Assembly (NCBI GenBank): GCA_963743595.1
Contig: CAVURW010000014.1
Span: forward strand, 120,926-184,925
Direction of reading: 5' to 3'
Origin: CAVURW01 sp963743595
GTDB taxonomy: Bacteria; Verrucomicrobiota; Verrucomicrobiia; Methylacidiphilales; UBA1321
Length of the DNA stretch: 64,000 bases
Position numbers and translations under genes: made by a program
Shown here: positions 26,439 through 35,201 of the stretch, in pieces
Position numbering within the stretch: position 1 is the first letter of the stretch
Layout of the letters: each line of letters begins with the position of its first letter
Notes under the pieces: model-generated
Told to the model about the DNA's origin: nothing
The model's input: the letters and a program-made list of their open reading frames with translations, nothing else
Databases searched by the model: none

Positions 26439-27178
26439 TGAGAGGGAGGTGAATTGGTTTGCGAAGCAGCACCCGGAGTCTTATCGAAAATGAGCGGAGG
26501 CAGCTGGTCGGCGTTCATCTGAGGGAGAGCGGGGAGAGTGGGAATCGGTTGATCGGGAGACGCGGGTGCGGGCGGAGCGGGCGCGGATGTGTCAGAAGGG
26601 GCAGGAGCCGGTGAGGGAGTGTTGTTTGTACTGGGCGAAGCGGCTTTTCCGATATCGAAATTCAGCAGCGTAATTTTGACGTCCCTACGCAGCGTGTAGT
26701 GCTTGGTCGAGAGATCGAAATCGGCCCGTTGTGCCGTGGCGATCATCTGGTCGCGCTTCACGCAGACGCTATTGGTGGTGCGCATGATGCGGTCGTTGAG
26801 CATGATGTCCGCGTCCGGGGAGGTGATGACGGTAGTAACCGTGTTCGTATCATGGATCACTTCATAAACATCGATGGTCACGTTCTGGGCCCGGGCGCGA
26901 TTGGGCGTGATGCCGGTGGCGCGTTCCGCGTGAAACGTGTTGGCCAGCGTGTTGTTCGTGGCGCTGACGTACGAAGGGTAAGTTACGTTTTCGAAGGTTT
27001 GACCGACGGCGAGAGGCGCACTGTTATGGCGGTCATCGGCGGAAGGCGTTTGCGCCCACGCTGTGGAGACCAAGACCACCGGCACCCAGGGGATCAGGAG
27101 CAGTGAAGGAAGCAGGAACACCAGCGGCCAATGGACGTGGCTGCTCCCTTGCAGAGGCGAGCGTTTCGAATTACGCAT
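26435..27178 (-). CDS. lptC: LptC-like membrane-anchored LPS transport protein
   Basis: 247 residues. A hydrophobic N-terminus (about 17-42) serves as anchor or signal, and a single beta-jellyroll domain (about 60-190) has the LptC order: FHAERATGITPNRARAQNVT, then a strand with VTTVITSPDADIML, and VCVKRDQMIATAQRADFDL. The last 55 residues are Pro/Ala/Ser-rich, as in lptA of this operon. Divergent sequence, so the name rests partly on position between kdsA and lptA. Start overlaps the kdsA stop by eight bases. Confidence 0.75.
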   Translation of the reverse strand: MRNSKRSPLQGSSHVHWPLVFLLPSLLLIPWVPVVLVSTAWAQTPSADDRHNSAPLAVGQTFENVTYPSYVSATNNTLANTFHAERATGITPNRARAQNVTIDVYEVIHDTNTVTTVITSPDADIMLNDRIMRTTNSVCVKRDQMIATAQRADFDLSTKHYTLRRDVKITLLNFDIGKAASPSTNNTPSPAPAPSDTSAPAPPAPASPDQPIPTLPALPQMNADQLPPLIFDKTPGAASQTNSPPSQ

Positions 27179-27986
27179 GGGCGGCCTCTCGGATGCGAAG
27201 GAGCCTGGCCAGTAGCGCGTCGACCTCGTTCAGCGGAATCATATTCGGGCCATCAGATGGCGATTCCGAAGGATTCGGGTGCGTTTCGATAAACAATCCA
27301 TCAATGCCCACAGCCATGGCGGCTCGTGCCAAGACGGGCACCATGTCACCATCGCCGCCGGTGGAGGTGCCCTGGCCACCGGGACGCTGCACGGAGTGAG
27401 TCGCATCAAAAACCACGCGATGCCCGTTCTGGCGCATGGTGGCGAGCCCGCGCATATCCACGACAAGATTATTGTAGCCGAACGTGGTACCGCGCTCCGT
27501 GATCACGTACGCCGGAGCCCCCGCGCTCTTTAACTTGGCTCCGATATTGTTCACGTCAGTCGGCGCTAAAAATTGTCCTTTTTTTACATTCACAGCGCGT
27601 CCCGATTTAGCCGCTTCCACAAGCAAGTCCGTTTGACGACAGAGAAACGCCGGGATTTGTAAGAGATCCACGTGTTCTGCGACTTCCGCGACCTGCACGC
27701 ACTCGTGGATATCCGTGGTGACCGGGCAACCGTAAGTCTCGCGAATCCGGCCTAGAATACGCACACCTTCAGTGAGACCGGGCCCGCGAAACGATGTGCC
27801 GCTGGTGCGATTGGCCTTATCAAACGACGCCTTAAAGATAAACGAAATGCTCCGCGCCTGGGTGATCTCCACCAGGGCCGCCGCGATCTTTTGCGTGAGT
27901 GCTTCCGATTCAATAACGCACGGACCCGCGATCAAAAAGAACGGGCTATTCAGGACATTAAGGATGGAAGATGAGGAAACGGACAT
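27171..27986 (-). CDS. kdsA: KdsA, KDO-8-phosphate synthase
   Basis: Condenses phosphoenolpyruvate with arabinose-5-phosphate to KDO-8-phosphate, the LPS core sugar precursor. The TIM-barrel landmarks are FFLIAGPCVIES, FKASFDKANRTS, TTDIHE, QIPAFLCRQTDLL, NVKKGQF, ERGTTFGYNNLVVDMR, FDATHSVQ and FIETHPNP. C23 in AGPCVIES marks the metal-dependent subclass (family knowledge: Cys rather than Asn at this site). It opens the operon kdsA-lptC-lptA-lptB, linking KDO synthesis with LPS export. Confidence 0.97.
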   Translation of the reverse strand: MSVSSSSILNVLNSPFFLIAGPCVIESEALTQKIAAALVEITQARSISFIFKASFDKANRTSGTSFRGPGLTEGVRILGRIRETYGCPVTTDIHECVQVAEVAEHVDLLQIPAFLCRQTDLLVEAAKSGRAVNVKKGQFLAPTDVNNIGAKLKSAGAPAYVITERGTTFGYNNLVVDMRGLATMRQNGHRVVFDATHSVQRPGGQGTSTGGDGDMVPVLARAAMAVGIDGLFIETHPNPSESPSDGPNMIPLNEVDALLARLLRIREAAHA

Positions 27987-28069
27987 GTGAGACGCAAGTT
28001 ATACCACGAGTTCGGCCAATCCGTTAAGGTTGACTTTATTACAACCGAAAAGGTTACCGTTCAAAGCCA

Positions 28070-28636
28070 TTAAGGCACCAGAGACACAGTTGCTTCCGCA
28101 TGCATCTCCACGTAATTCGCCATATGCGCTTCCACCCGGTAAGTACCGAGCGGGAACTGGGTAACATCGATAGCATTCGAGTAGACGAGCTTGTCATCAG
28201 GATCAGCCATCGTCGTCCCGACGACTTGAAGAAACGCATGGTCGTCCGAGTACGAGTAGACCACGTCATTGGTAGCTGTATTGATCACCCGGAAATCCCA
28301 GCGCTGTGCGGTCGCAAACGAGAGCGTGTAGGTCTTCTTGCCATGGTTATGCACAGTAAACGTCACTTTGATGCTGGGATTAAGGGCTCCCGCCTTGAGC
28401 ACTCGAATCGAAGCGGGGTTCGGATCGATTTTCACCGAGGCGTCGAAATCCTTAAGCACCACCTCATTGGCGCGCTGAATGCGTTTCGGGTCGCCATTGA
28501 AAATACTAAAATGCGATCCACCGCTGAACAAGCCGGGATTCACATCTTTGCTTGGATTCACGTCGACAGCGCGAGATAGTGAGAAGGTGCTCACGACCAA
28601 AAACAGACTGACGACGACGAACTTAGAAAACTTCAT
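28070..28636 (-). CDS. Secreted BsuPI-like domain protein
   Basis: Start chosen at the ATG at 28636 because it gives a signal peptide (MKFSKFVVVSLFLVVSTFSLSRA); a longer reading has no support. The C-terminal 110 residues resemble the BsuPI (intracellular proteinase inhibitor) immunoglobulin-like fold: VTFTVHNHGKKTYTLSFATA, QRWDFRV, DVVYSYSDDHAF and FPLGTYRVEAHM. In other proteins this domain is a general extracellular module, so an inhibitor function is not implied. It starts only 28 bases from the divergent SecD-head-like gene. Confidence 0.7.
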   Translation of the reverse strand: MKFSKFVVVSLFLVVSTFSLSRAVDVNPSKDVNPGLFSGGSHFSIFNGDPKRIQRANEVVLKDFDASVKIDPNPASIRVLKAGALNPSIKVTFTVHNHGKKTYTLSFATAQRWDFRVINTATNDVVYSYSDDHAFLQVVGTTMADPDDKLVYSNAIDVTQFPLGTYRVEAHMANYVEMHAEATVSLVP

Positions 28637-28664
28637 CCGGGTACGGATACCAAACTTATCCCGT

Positions 28665-29162
28665 ATGTTCAAATCTTTAGGGATGGTCTCGGCTCTCCTT
28701 GCTGGGAGCGACCTCGCCTGCGCGGGAGGCCATAAGCCGCCCCCGGTGACGCTCACCATCACAATCGAGACGAGCGGCCAGGGCATGGCACCGCAACAGG
28801 CCATTCCCGTAACGCTCCCAGCGAGCGGTCAGACGATCTTTGTGCGAGCGATTCCAGAAATCACCGAAAAGAACTTGATTAAAGTGGAGCTTCGACCCGA
28901 TGGCACCCCTCTGCTCACGTTTGATCACCAGGGTCGAATTAACCTGGACGTCTCAACCGGTGTCAACCAGGGCCGATTCCTGGTCGTCCTAATCGATGGC
29001 GTGGTGGTCTACGCACCGATCATTGATTTACAGATTAAAACGGGGCAATTGCTCATCCCGCACCCGCTACCGCTACCGATCATGGACGCTCTGCAGAAGG
29101 TCGCCATCTACAATTCACACGAAGATAAGGGCTCTGTCGTCCAGGAACAACAACAGCAGTAG
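28665..29162 (+). CDS. Secreted SecD P1-head-like protein
   Basis: About 165 residues from the ATG at 28665; a signal-like N-terminus (MVSALLAGSDLACAGG) is present. The central part resembles the periplasmic P1 head of SecD: strand-rich NLIKVELRPDGTPLLTFDHQ, then LDVSTGVNQGRFLVVLIDGV and VVYAPIIDLQI ending KTGQLLI, matching the SecD order of 'T-x-x-N-G-x-x-(L/V)-A-I-V-L-D-G ... A-P-x-I'. There is no SecD membrane domain. It may be a free-standing SecD-type lid or a similar module. The stop is one base from the convergent autotransporter barrel gene. Confidence 0.5.
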   Translation: MFKSLGMVSALLAGSDLACAGGHKPPPVTLTITIETSGQGMAPQQAIPVTLPASGQTIFVRAIPEITEKNLIKVELRPDGTPLLTFDHQGRINLDVSTGVNQGRFLVVLIDGVVVYAPIIDLQIKTGQLLIPHPLPLPIMDALQKVAIYNSHEDKGSVVQEQQQQ

Positions 29163-29163
29163 A

Positions 29164-30276
29164 TCAGAACTGCACGCGCATGCCGCCGTTGATGCTTTGG
29201 CCCAGGTAATGACTTTGGCCCGCTTGAACATCGTAATCAAGGAAGGCACCGCAATCGGTCGCGCCTATTTTGAACCGGGCGTCGAGACCGAACCCGAGAA
29301 CCGCGAAGTCACGTTCCGGACTAACCGTTCGGGAGACGAAACTGCCCAGGGTAGGTGCGCCCAGCAGACCTTCATTCACATTGCGCGCGTCATCTAGGAA
29401 TTCATGGTAAGCCGCCGCGTTTACTTTCTCCGAGAGGGCCCATCCCGAGAACTGGTCCGTATGGCTCACGCGAAATCCCTCATGTACCCGAAACGAGTCT
29501 TCGCTTTGGCTAGCGACTGAAAGGCCGAAAATGCCAGCGTTGCTTTCGTTGTAAGAATCCTCCTCTAAATGGGCGTATTGCACCCCCACTTCAGGGGTCA
29601 CCACCCAGCTCGAACCCAGGTTAAAGTCACGGCCACCGGTAAAATCGGTGAAAAATTGGTCGCCGTCCGGGTCGGCATGAGCGACTGCACTGAGCACTTG
29701 CCGATTCGACTCATACTGGGAAGGTCCTCCGCCAATAATGCCTTTGACCTTCCAATTATCTTGGTTCCATAGGCCATAAATTCCGAACGATTCCGAGCTG
29801 ACTTCCAAATGCGAAAAATCGCTAAAAGTGGCCGTTGTATCGGCGTACGAAGCAAAAAATCCGAGCGTGAAATTCGGCATCAAGCGGTAGTCAAATCCTA
29901 AGGTAGGACTGCCGGTGAACGAGTGATAGGCTTGGTTGGCTCCATAGCTGTCTTGGGAGGCAATCACGAAAGTGCCGGCTCCCCAAACGCCCCAGGGGTG
30001 ATCCTGTGTGGCGGGCGGAGTCATCATCTTTTTGTCATCAGATCCGTTCACGTTTTCGCCGATGAGGCTCGTTCCCGTGAGCGAGGAGAGGTGCCCCGCA
30101 GTCTGATCAAAGGCGATTGCGCTGGGATCGGTGCTCAACGTGAACTGAGAGAAGTCCCACCCGGCGTTGTTTTGGCCGATTTCATCCTGGCGATTTGCCA
30201 AGGTGTCATCGATTAAGAACTGTGTCGCGTTAAGAGGGAGCTGGCCGGATGCGTCCAGGATCTCTTTGCCGAGAAC
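29164..30276 (-). pseudogene. Autotransporter beta-barrel half, split from the passenger by an in-frame stop
   Basis: The last 270 residues form an autotransporter barrel: WGVWGAGTFVIASQDS, then alternating aromatic strands (LGFDYRLMPNFTLGFFASYA, YHEFLDDARN) ending in MRVQF, the C-terminal phenylalanine needed by the BAM machinery. This frame is the same as that of the passenger gene and stays open across the junction (VLGKEILDASGQLPLN then ATQFLIDDTLANRQ), so only the TAA at 30277-30279 separates them. On its own the barrel has only a TTG (30201) as start and no signal peptide, so it could not be exported. Confidence 0.8.
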
Positions 30277-32040
30277 TTATCTGAAAAAGGATTCCGAGTT
30301 GATCGAGCCGATACTCAGTCCGACCAGGTAGGGATCGAAGGAGGGCGAGAGATTTTGGCCATTATTGTCGAAAGCACCGGCAATGCTGCGGAGGGAGGGA
30401 TCGACTTGGTTGGCTAAGGTGATAATATTGGCATCCAGCGCCAGGTTATTCCACTGATAACGATGGGCCCCGAAGTTCAGGAGCCCGGCGGTCGATCCGT
30501 TCGACACACCAGCCGCCGCCAGATCGCTCGCCTTTAAGCCGACAAGGTTCAGGATGAGCGATCCAGTACCGTTTACCTCGGTGATGCCGCCCTGCAAGTT
30601 CGCGACACCGTTAATCGTGACCGTGCTGGCGGTGCCGCCCGGCTTAGTGTTCAGGTCGATGGCGAATTTCGCGCCGGAAACCGTGCCGCCATTGAGGGTG
30701 ATGTTAGCGCCCAAGCCCGTCATAATGCCGTAGCCGGTTCCCACAATCACGCCGGAATTGGTCAAACTCCGGATACTGCCAGATGTAGAAATACCGGTGC
30801 TATCGGTTCCGCCGATGCCGAGAATCGAGCCGGAATTGGTCAGAACTCCAATTGACCCGTTCGAAATCAAACCGTAACTGTTGCTGCTCGAATTCCCAAT
30901 TCCACTAATGGTCCCGGAGTTTACCAGCGTACTGATCGAGCCGCTTTGAATGCCGATAGCGGATCCGCCTGTGTTTTGAGCTGTAATCGTGCCCGAGTTT
31001 GTCAAACTTCCGATTGATCCATTGATCTGCATTCCGTAGCTGGTCAGGTCCACAGATGAGGCTGAAATTAAGCCGGTGTTCAGAAGCGTTCCGAGAGAAC
31101 CAGAGTCTTGTATCCCGTAGCCTGCACCTCCAAGGAAAAAAACATCGGAAGTAGAGTCGGCGGAGATTGTGCCCGTATTAATCAACGTCACGATTGAGCT
31201 GGTACTAATACCATACGCAAGGCCCGTCGAATCGCTGCGAATGCTTCCAGAATTGATTATTGTACCGTTAGCGTCGCCAAGAACTGCGTAAGCAATACCA
31301 CTGCTACCCGAGGCTAAGATCAAACCAGAATTATTCAAGACACTCGTTAAGCCAATATCCACGTAACCATACCCGAGCGTACCCACGCCCGCAATCGTTC
31401 CGGAGTTGTTGAAGGTGCCCGTCGAGCCACCCTCTACAAAAACTCCTAGGGCAAGGTCGTTGGTTGCTGTTCCAAGGATAGTCCCTGAGTTTGTAGCGGT
31501 GCCGATTGATGCGCCTGAAAGATAAATACCTACCCCGGTACCTCCTGATCCAGTGATCGTTCCACTATTATTCAATGTACCAATGGAGCCGCCGCCCGAG
31601 AGCTGGACACCGAAACAGGTTCCAGTCGTTGAATCTGAAATGGATCCGGAATTGGTCAAGCTCGTGATCGATCCTGAAAAGTTAACTGCGGCTTCGGAGT
31701 TATTTCCGCTAGCGGAGAGCGTTCCAGCGTTAGACAGAGAACCGTTCTTCACATCAATCAGGAAATTGTTGGTCGAGTTTGATAAGGCGATTCCCGAATT
31801 AATCGTAATCGTGTAATTCGCGGTTGTAACAGTGTCCTTGAAGTAAGCTGATGACGAACTCGCGACTGCCGTTACCGAGTATCCAGAACTGGAATTACCC
31901 GTAACCAGCCAATTAGACGGCGGTGTATCCGTGTAGTTCACGGCCTGAGCCGACTGAAAGCCAAAACTCAGCGCAAGCGTTACAACCGCCAGACGTATGG
32001 CCTTTATTAGATAGCTTTTCCGATAGCTTATTTTCTTCAT
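30277..32040 (-). CDS. Autotransporter passenger with repeat beta-helix
   Basis: 587 residues. A signal peptide (cleavage after AQA at residue 33) leads to a beta-helical region (about 35-500) built of some 17 irregular repeats of the type 'L-x-N-S-G-(T/S)-I', rich in Ser, Gly, Asn and Thr. The last 80 residues match the usual passenger-barrel linker. The start has a strong Shine-Dalgarno sequence, AGGAGAAG, four bases before the ATG, supporting 32040. It ends with ...NSESFFR and TAA, after which the barrel frame continues in phase. Probably an adhesin or cell-surface polymer-binding protein if the stop is bypassed or is an assembly error. Confidence 0.85.
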   Translation of the reverse strand: MKKISYRKSYLIKAIRLAVVTLALSFGFQSAQAVNYTDTPPSNWLVTGNSSSGYSVTAVASSSSAYFKDTVTTANYTITINSGIALSNSTNNFLIDVKNGSLSNAGTLSASGNNSEAAVNFSGSITSLTNSGSISDSTTGTCFGVQLSGGGSIGTLNNSGTITGSGGTGVGIYLSGASIGTATNSGTILGTATNDLALGVFVEGGSTGTFNNSGTIAGVGTLGYGYVDIGLTSVLNNSGLILASGSSGIAYAVLGDANGTIINSGSIRSDSTGLAYGISTSSIVTLINTGTISADSTSDVFFLGGAGYGIQDSGSLGTLLNTGLISASSVDLTSYGMQINGSIGSLTNSGTITAQNTGGSAIGIQSGSISTLVNSGTISGIGNSSSNSYGLISNGSIGVLTNSGSILGIGGTDSTGISTSGSIRSLTNSGVIVGTGYGIMTGLGANITLNGGTVSGAKFAIDLNTKPGGTASTVTINGVANLQGGITEVNGTGSLILNLVGLKASDLAAAGVSNGSTAGLLNFGAHRYQWNNLALDANIITLANQVDPSLRSIAGAFDNNGQNLSPSFDPYLVGLSIGSINSESFFR

Positions 32041-32211
32041 TTTCTTCTCCTGATCCTAACTTTTTTAAAACTGTTCTCTCACTGCGGTCGCTAATCGACC
32101 GTGAAGGTACGATTACCAGGGCCTGAGTCAAATTAAAAAGCAGTCGACGCCTTTACTTCACTGCTGCCAGAAATTGATTGCTCTAAAAGATGTCTTTGCT
32201 ACGTTCCGGGT

Positions 32212-32487
32212 ATGGCTGACGTCCCTAAAATCGGTAATTTGACTTCCGTTACGACGGCAAAAAACGCGCTTCTGACCAAGGCAACAACAGTGTTGCCTCC
32301 TAAGCCAGAAGGACCTGCGATCTATTATCTTTTCCAAAACAGCGAGACGACCGGACCTTTCTCGGCTCAAGCGGTCACCCGGATGATCGAAAATGGAATC
32401 GTGGACTACACCACGTTTTGCCGCACGGAAGCCGATACTCAATGGAAGTCGATCTCCGATTTCCCTGAGCTGTCGAACGTCGGCTAA
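32212..32487 (+). CDS. GYF_2/DUF4339-domain small protein
   Basis: 91 residues; about residues 36-88 form a GYF_2-type domain: YYLFQNSETTGPFSAQAVTR, MIENGIVDYTTF and TQWKSISDFPEL. The pattern 'G-P-(F/Y)-S ... W-x-x-(I/L)-x-x-(F/P)' is typical. Domain proteins of this class usually mediate protein binding; the function here is unknown. It diverges from the autotransporter. Confidence 0.8.
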   Translation: MADVPKIGNLTSVTTAKNALLTKATTVLPPKPEGPAIYYLFQNSETTGPFSAQAVTRMIENGIVDYTTFCRTEADTQWKSISDFPELSNVG

Positions 32488-32488
32488 C

Positions 32489-33277
32489 TTAGGGCTCCTG
32501 CAGGAGTAGCTCGGCCACTTTCGCCTTCACGTTCTCGGCACGCATTAGCGCTTCGCCTACAAGAATAGCGTTCACCCCAGCGGCACGAACCCGTTTGCTG
32601 TCCTCTCCTGAGCGGATTCCACTCTCGCTAACGGCGATGGCGTCGCTAGGAATTTCCTCGGCCAACTGCTCTGTCGTCGCGAGATCGACGGAAAATGTTT
32701 TCAAGTTCCGGTTATTGATCCCGATTAAATCGGCACCGAGTTCCAAGGCACGATTCATCTCGTCCAAATCGTGCACCTCCACCAGCACATCCAATTGAAA
32801 CACCTTGGCCCGCTCGTAGAGACTCTCCAGATCATCATCGCTCGGTAACGCTGCCACGATGAGCAGAATGGCGTCCGCGCCGGCAATCACGGACTCATAA
32901 ATCTGGAGTTCATGCACAATAAAGTCCTTGCGCAGGATGGGGAGATCGACTTCGGCGCGAATGTGGTTCAGATAGCTCAAATGCCCCTGGAAATACTTTT
33001 CATCCGTTAAAATACTGAGTGCGTGCGCACCGGCTCGGGCATATTCCCGCGCCTGGGAGAGTGGATTAAAATTCTCCGAAATAACCCCAGCCGAGGGCGA
33101 CGCTTTCTTCACCTCCGCGATTAACGCCAGATCGTCCCCGCGCGAAAGGGCCGCGCGAAAGGGCCGAAAATCATTCCGTTCCAGTGCTTTCGCCCGCAAC
33201 TCCTGTGCGTGGGGTACCAGCCGTTTCCATTCCGTCTCTTTATGCGCCAAAATCTCTGCCAAAGTATTGCTGCTCAC
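32489..33277 (-). CDS. trpC: Indole-3-glycerol phosphate synthase
   Basis: TrpC closes the indole ring in tryptophan synthesis. The TIM-barrel landmarks are complete: IAEVKKASPSAG, LTDEKYFQG, LRKDFIVHELQIYES, ILLIVAALP, LVEVHDLDE, IGINNRNLKTF, SESGI and ILVGEALMRAENV. 262 residues is the usual monofunctional length. No other trp genes lie nearby, so the pathway is dispersed. It ends tail to tail with the GYF_2 gene across one base. Confidence 0.97.
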   Translation of the reverse strand: MSSNTLAEILAHKETEWKRLVPHAQELRAKALERNDFRPFRAALSRGDDLALIAEVKKASPSAGVISENFNPLSQAREYARAGAHALSILTDEKYFQGHLSYLNHIRAEVDLPILRKDFIVHELQIYESVIAGADAILLIVAALPSDDDLESLYERAKVFQLDVLVEVHDLDEMNRALELGADLIGINNRNLKTFSVDLATTEQLAEEIPSDAIAVSESGIRSGEDSKRVRAAGVNAILVGEALMRAENVKAKVAELLLQEP

Positions 33278-33407
33278 CCCGGCAGACTACAGAAACAGCT
33301 CCGCTTCAGCAAGGCAGGGGTTGTTGTTGTTAGAGATGGAATCAACTTGATACTGCTTCTATATCAATTGCCTTGACCCCACCTCTAAATCTTGTACCAT
33401 TACAACC

Positions 33408-33986
33408 GTGGAAATTCCGTTTTTTAAGCATGATCACGTCGATCCCCTCGACTACGCGACTCAAGCCGCGCACTCGCTCGATTCTGCGGAGAGCCGCATG
33501 GAAAATGGCCTTCGATTGGCCTCCGTTAAATCGACGTTCCTCAACTACTCGCCCATCATGATCGTTGCGGCCGCTGCGTCGAATTTCGTTGGTGTTGCCG
33601 GTGTCACGGTGTTTTGTGCGGGAATGGGTCTCCACAATGCCGAACCGTACGTGGATCAAGTGAAACATGAGCGCGAAGGAATCGAATCTCGCAACGAAGA
33701 GCTCATGAACAGTTTCGACGGAGAAAAAGACAAGGACCTGTTTGTCGGTTTCATTAAGCAAATCAAGTCCGCCAGTGACGAAGCCACGCACGATCTAAAA
33801 GATCATCGCGCGCTTCACAAGGAGCAAGTTACAGAGATCCTGACGAAGTGGACCGATAAGATCACCGAGGTCCAGACCGATACGTTGGAAAAGCTCCAGA
33901 GCCGTCGTTCCCAGGAGGGGATGACTGCCTCATTCCACGCGCAAGAGAGTGAAGGCCATCACGAAGCGGCTGCTCTCCACGCTTAA
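33408..33986 (+). CDS. Membrane-associated unknown protein
   Basis: 192 residues. The start codon is GTG at 33408. One hydrophobic segment (about residues 48-75, PIMIVAAAASNFVGVAGVTV) is followed by a charged, helical C-terminal part, likely a coiled coil (about 90-185), with EREGIESRNEELMNSF and TEVQTDTLEKLQSRRSQ. The last residues are His/Ala-rich. No family recognised; only ten bases separate its stop from the convergent modB. Confidence 0.6.
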   Translation: MEIPFFKHDHVDPLDYATQAAHSLDSAESRMENGLRLASVKSTFLNYSPIMIVAAAASNFVGVAGVTVFCAGMGLHNAEPYVDQVKHEREGIESRNEELMNSFDGEKDKDLFVGFIKQIKSASDEATHDLKDHRALHKEQVTEILTKWTDKITEVQTDTLEKLQSRRSQEGMTASFHAQESEGHHEAAALHA

Positions 33987-33995
33987 AGGGAGACG

Positions 33996-34664
33996 TTACT
34001 TACTCCGAACCGAGTGGGCCGTGCGCGAGCAAATCTCTGCCAGCACCACGGCAGCCAGTGCCGCACAGACTAACCAAGCGAGCAGGCGATAGGCACTGGC
34101 ATTATCGTCCAGCGTGATTTGCGTGTAAATCTCTAGGGAAAGGGTGGACGTCTCTCCTGGAATATTTCCTGCCAGCATAATCGTCGCGCCAAACTCACCC
34201 AGAGCCCGCGCAAAAGCGAGCAGCGCCCCAGAAATAATGCTCGGCGCAATCAGTGGTAACGTGATGGTCCGCAGAATTCGCAGCGGCGAGGCCCCCAGCA
34301 TCGCGGCCATCTCTTCCATGGCGGGATCGAGTTCCGCCCAATCGGTGCGAACGGTCCGCACGAACAGTGGAAACGACATCACCCCCGCAGCAATCACCAC
34401 CGCACGCCACGTAAAGACGATCGGGAAATGCATGAGCAGCAGACCCACCGGCCCGTTTCGCCCGAACAACTGCAAGAGAAGGAGCCCGGTCGCCACGGGA
34501 GGCATCACCAATGGCAGGAGCGCTATCGTCTCGACAATCGGCTTCAGCCGGGAGCTCGAACGCGCCAGCCACCAGGCCAGGAGCAGGCCGGGCGGAATGA
34601 TGAGCAGCGTGGAGAGCGCAGCGCAACCTAGCGTGAACAGGACGATATCGAGGTCACGGGGCAT
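33996..34664 (-). CDS. modB: Molybdate ABC transporter permease
   Basis: 222 residues with about five membrane helices. The EAA-loop motif RTVRTDWAELDPAMEEMAAMLGASPLRILRTI-type sequence and ALGEFGATIMLAGNIPG are characteristic of ModB-type molybdate/tungstate permeases. No modA or modC gene is in the window, so the periplasmic binding protein and ATPase must be elsewhere or the permease is an orphan. The start overlaps the end of the HisI-like gene by 11 bases, a coupling of unrelated pathways. Confidence 0.9.
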   Translation of the reverse strand: MPRDLDIVLFTLGCAALSTLLIIPPGLLLAWWLARSSSRLKPIVETIALLPLVMPPVATGLLLLQLFGRNGPVGLLLMHFPIVFTWRAVVIAAGVMSFPLFVRTVRTDWAELDPAMEEMAAMLGASPLRILRTITLPLIAPSIISGALLAFARALGEFGATIMLAGNIPGETSTLSLEIYTQITLDDNASAYRLLAWLVCAALAAVVLAEICSRTAHSVRSK

Positions 34665-35085
34665 CGGTGCGGGGCTCGTCCTTGCGGAATACTAGTTCCT
34701 CTTTATCGATCAAACGGTAGTAACAGGTGGGGCGCGCCTTCCCGTTTGTATCCTTCGTATGACACACGCCTTGGCCGAGCTGACGCACCAGATAGAGCAG
34801 CGAGTTCTGCTCACAATTCACACGCACCTCATGCAGCTCCAGCAGATCTCCGGAGGTCTTACCCTTAATCCACAATTCCTGCCGGCTCGTGCTCCAAAAC
34901 GTCGCCAGCCGGGTTTCCAGCGATTGCTTCAGAGCCAGTTCATTCGCATAAGCCACGAGCAGAACTTCCTTCGAATCGACATCTTGAACCACCACCGGCA
35001 GCACGTGGTTAGCCGACGCCGCGATCTTGTGGAGCTTTTGGAAGTCCAGCTTCAGTGCTGAACCCTCTTCAATTTCTTTACTCAT
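34654..35085 (-). CDS. hisI: HisI-like phosphoribosyl-AMP cyclohydrolase with altered metal motif
   Basis: HisI opens the purine ring of PR-AMP in histidine synthesis. The family run is clear: VLLVAYANELALKQSLET, FWSTSRQELWIKGKTSGD, LYLVRQLGQGVCHT and TCYYR. In canonical HisI the third motif is D-C-D-x-D, whose aspartates bind the metal. Here it reads N90-C91-E92-Q93-N94: three acid positions are changed (two Asn, one Glu). C91, C108 and C121 remain as possible zinc ligands. Usual length (143 residues). It may be a divergent but active form or a different activity; the family call is firm. Confidence 0.88.
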   Translation of the reverse strand: MSKEIEEGSALKLDFQKLHKIAASANHVLPVVVQDVDSKEVLLVAYANELALKQSLETRLATFWSTSRQELWIKGKTSGDLLELHEVRVNCEQNSLLYLVRQLGQGVCHTKDTNGKARPTCYYRLIDKEELVFRKDEPRTDAP

Positions 35086-35201
35086 CCCCTCACGTTACCA
35101 AGGCCGGCGAGAAGCGAAAAGAGGAGAACAATCAAGCCGGCCGTGAAGACTTGCCTTTTGAGTCAATTATTCAAAGTTGACCTCAATCGTATCCTAGAGG
35201 C

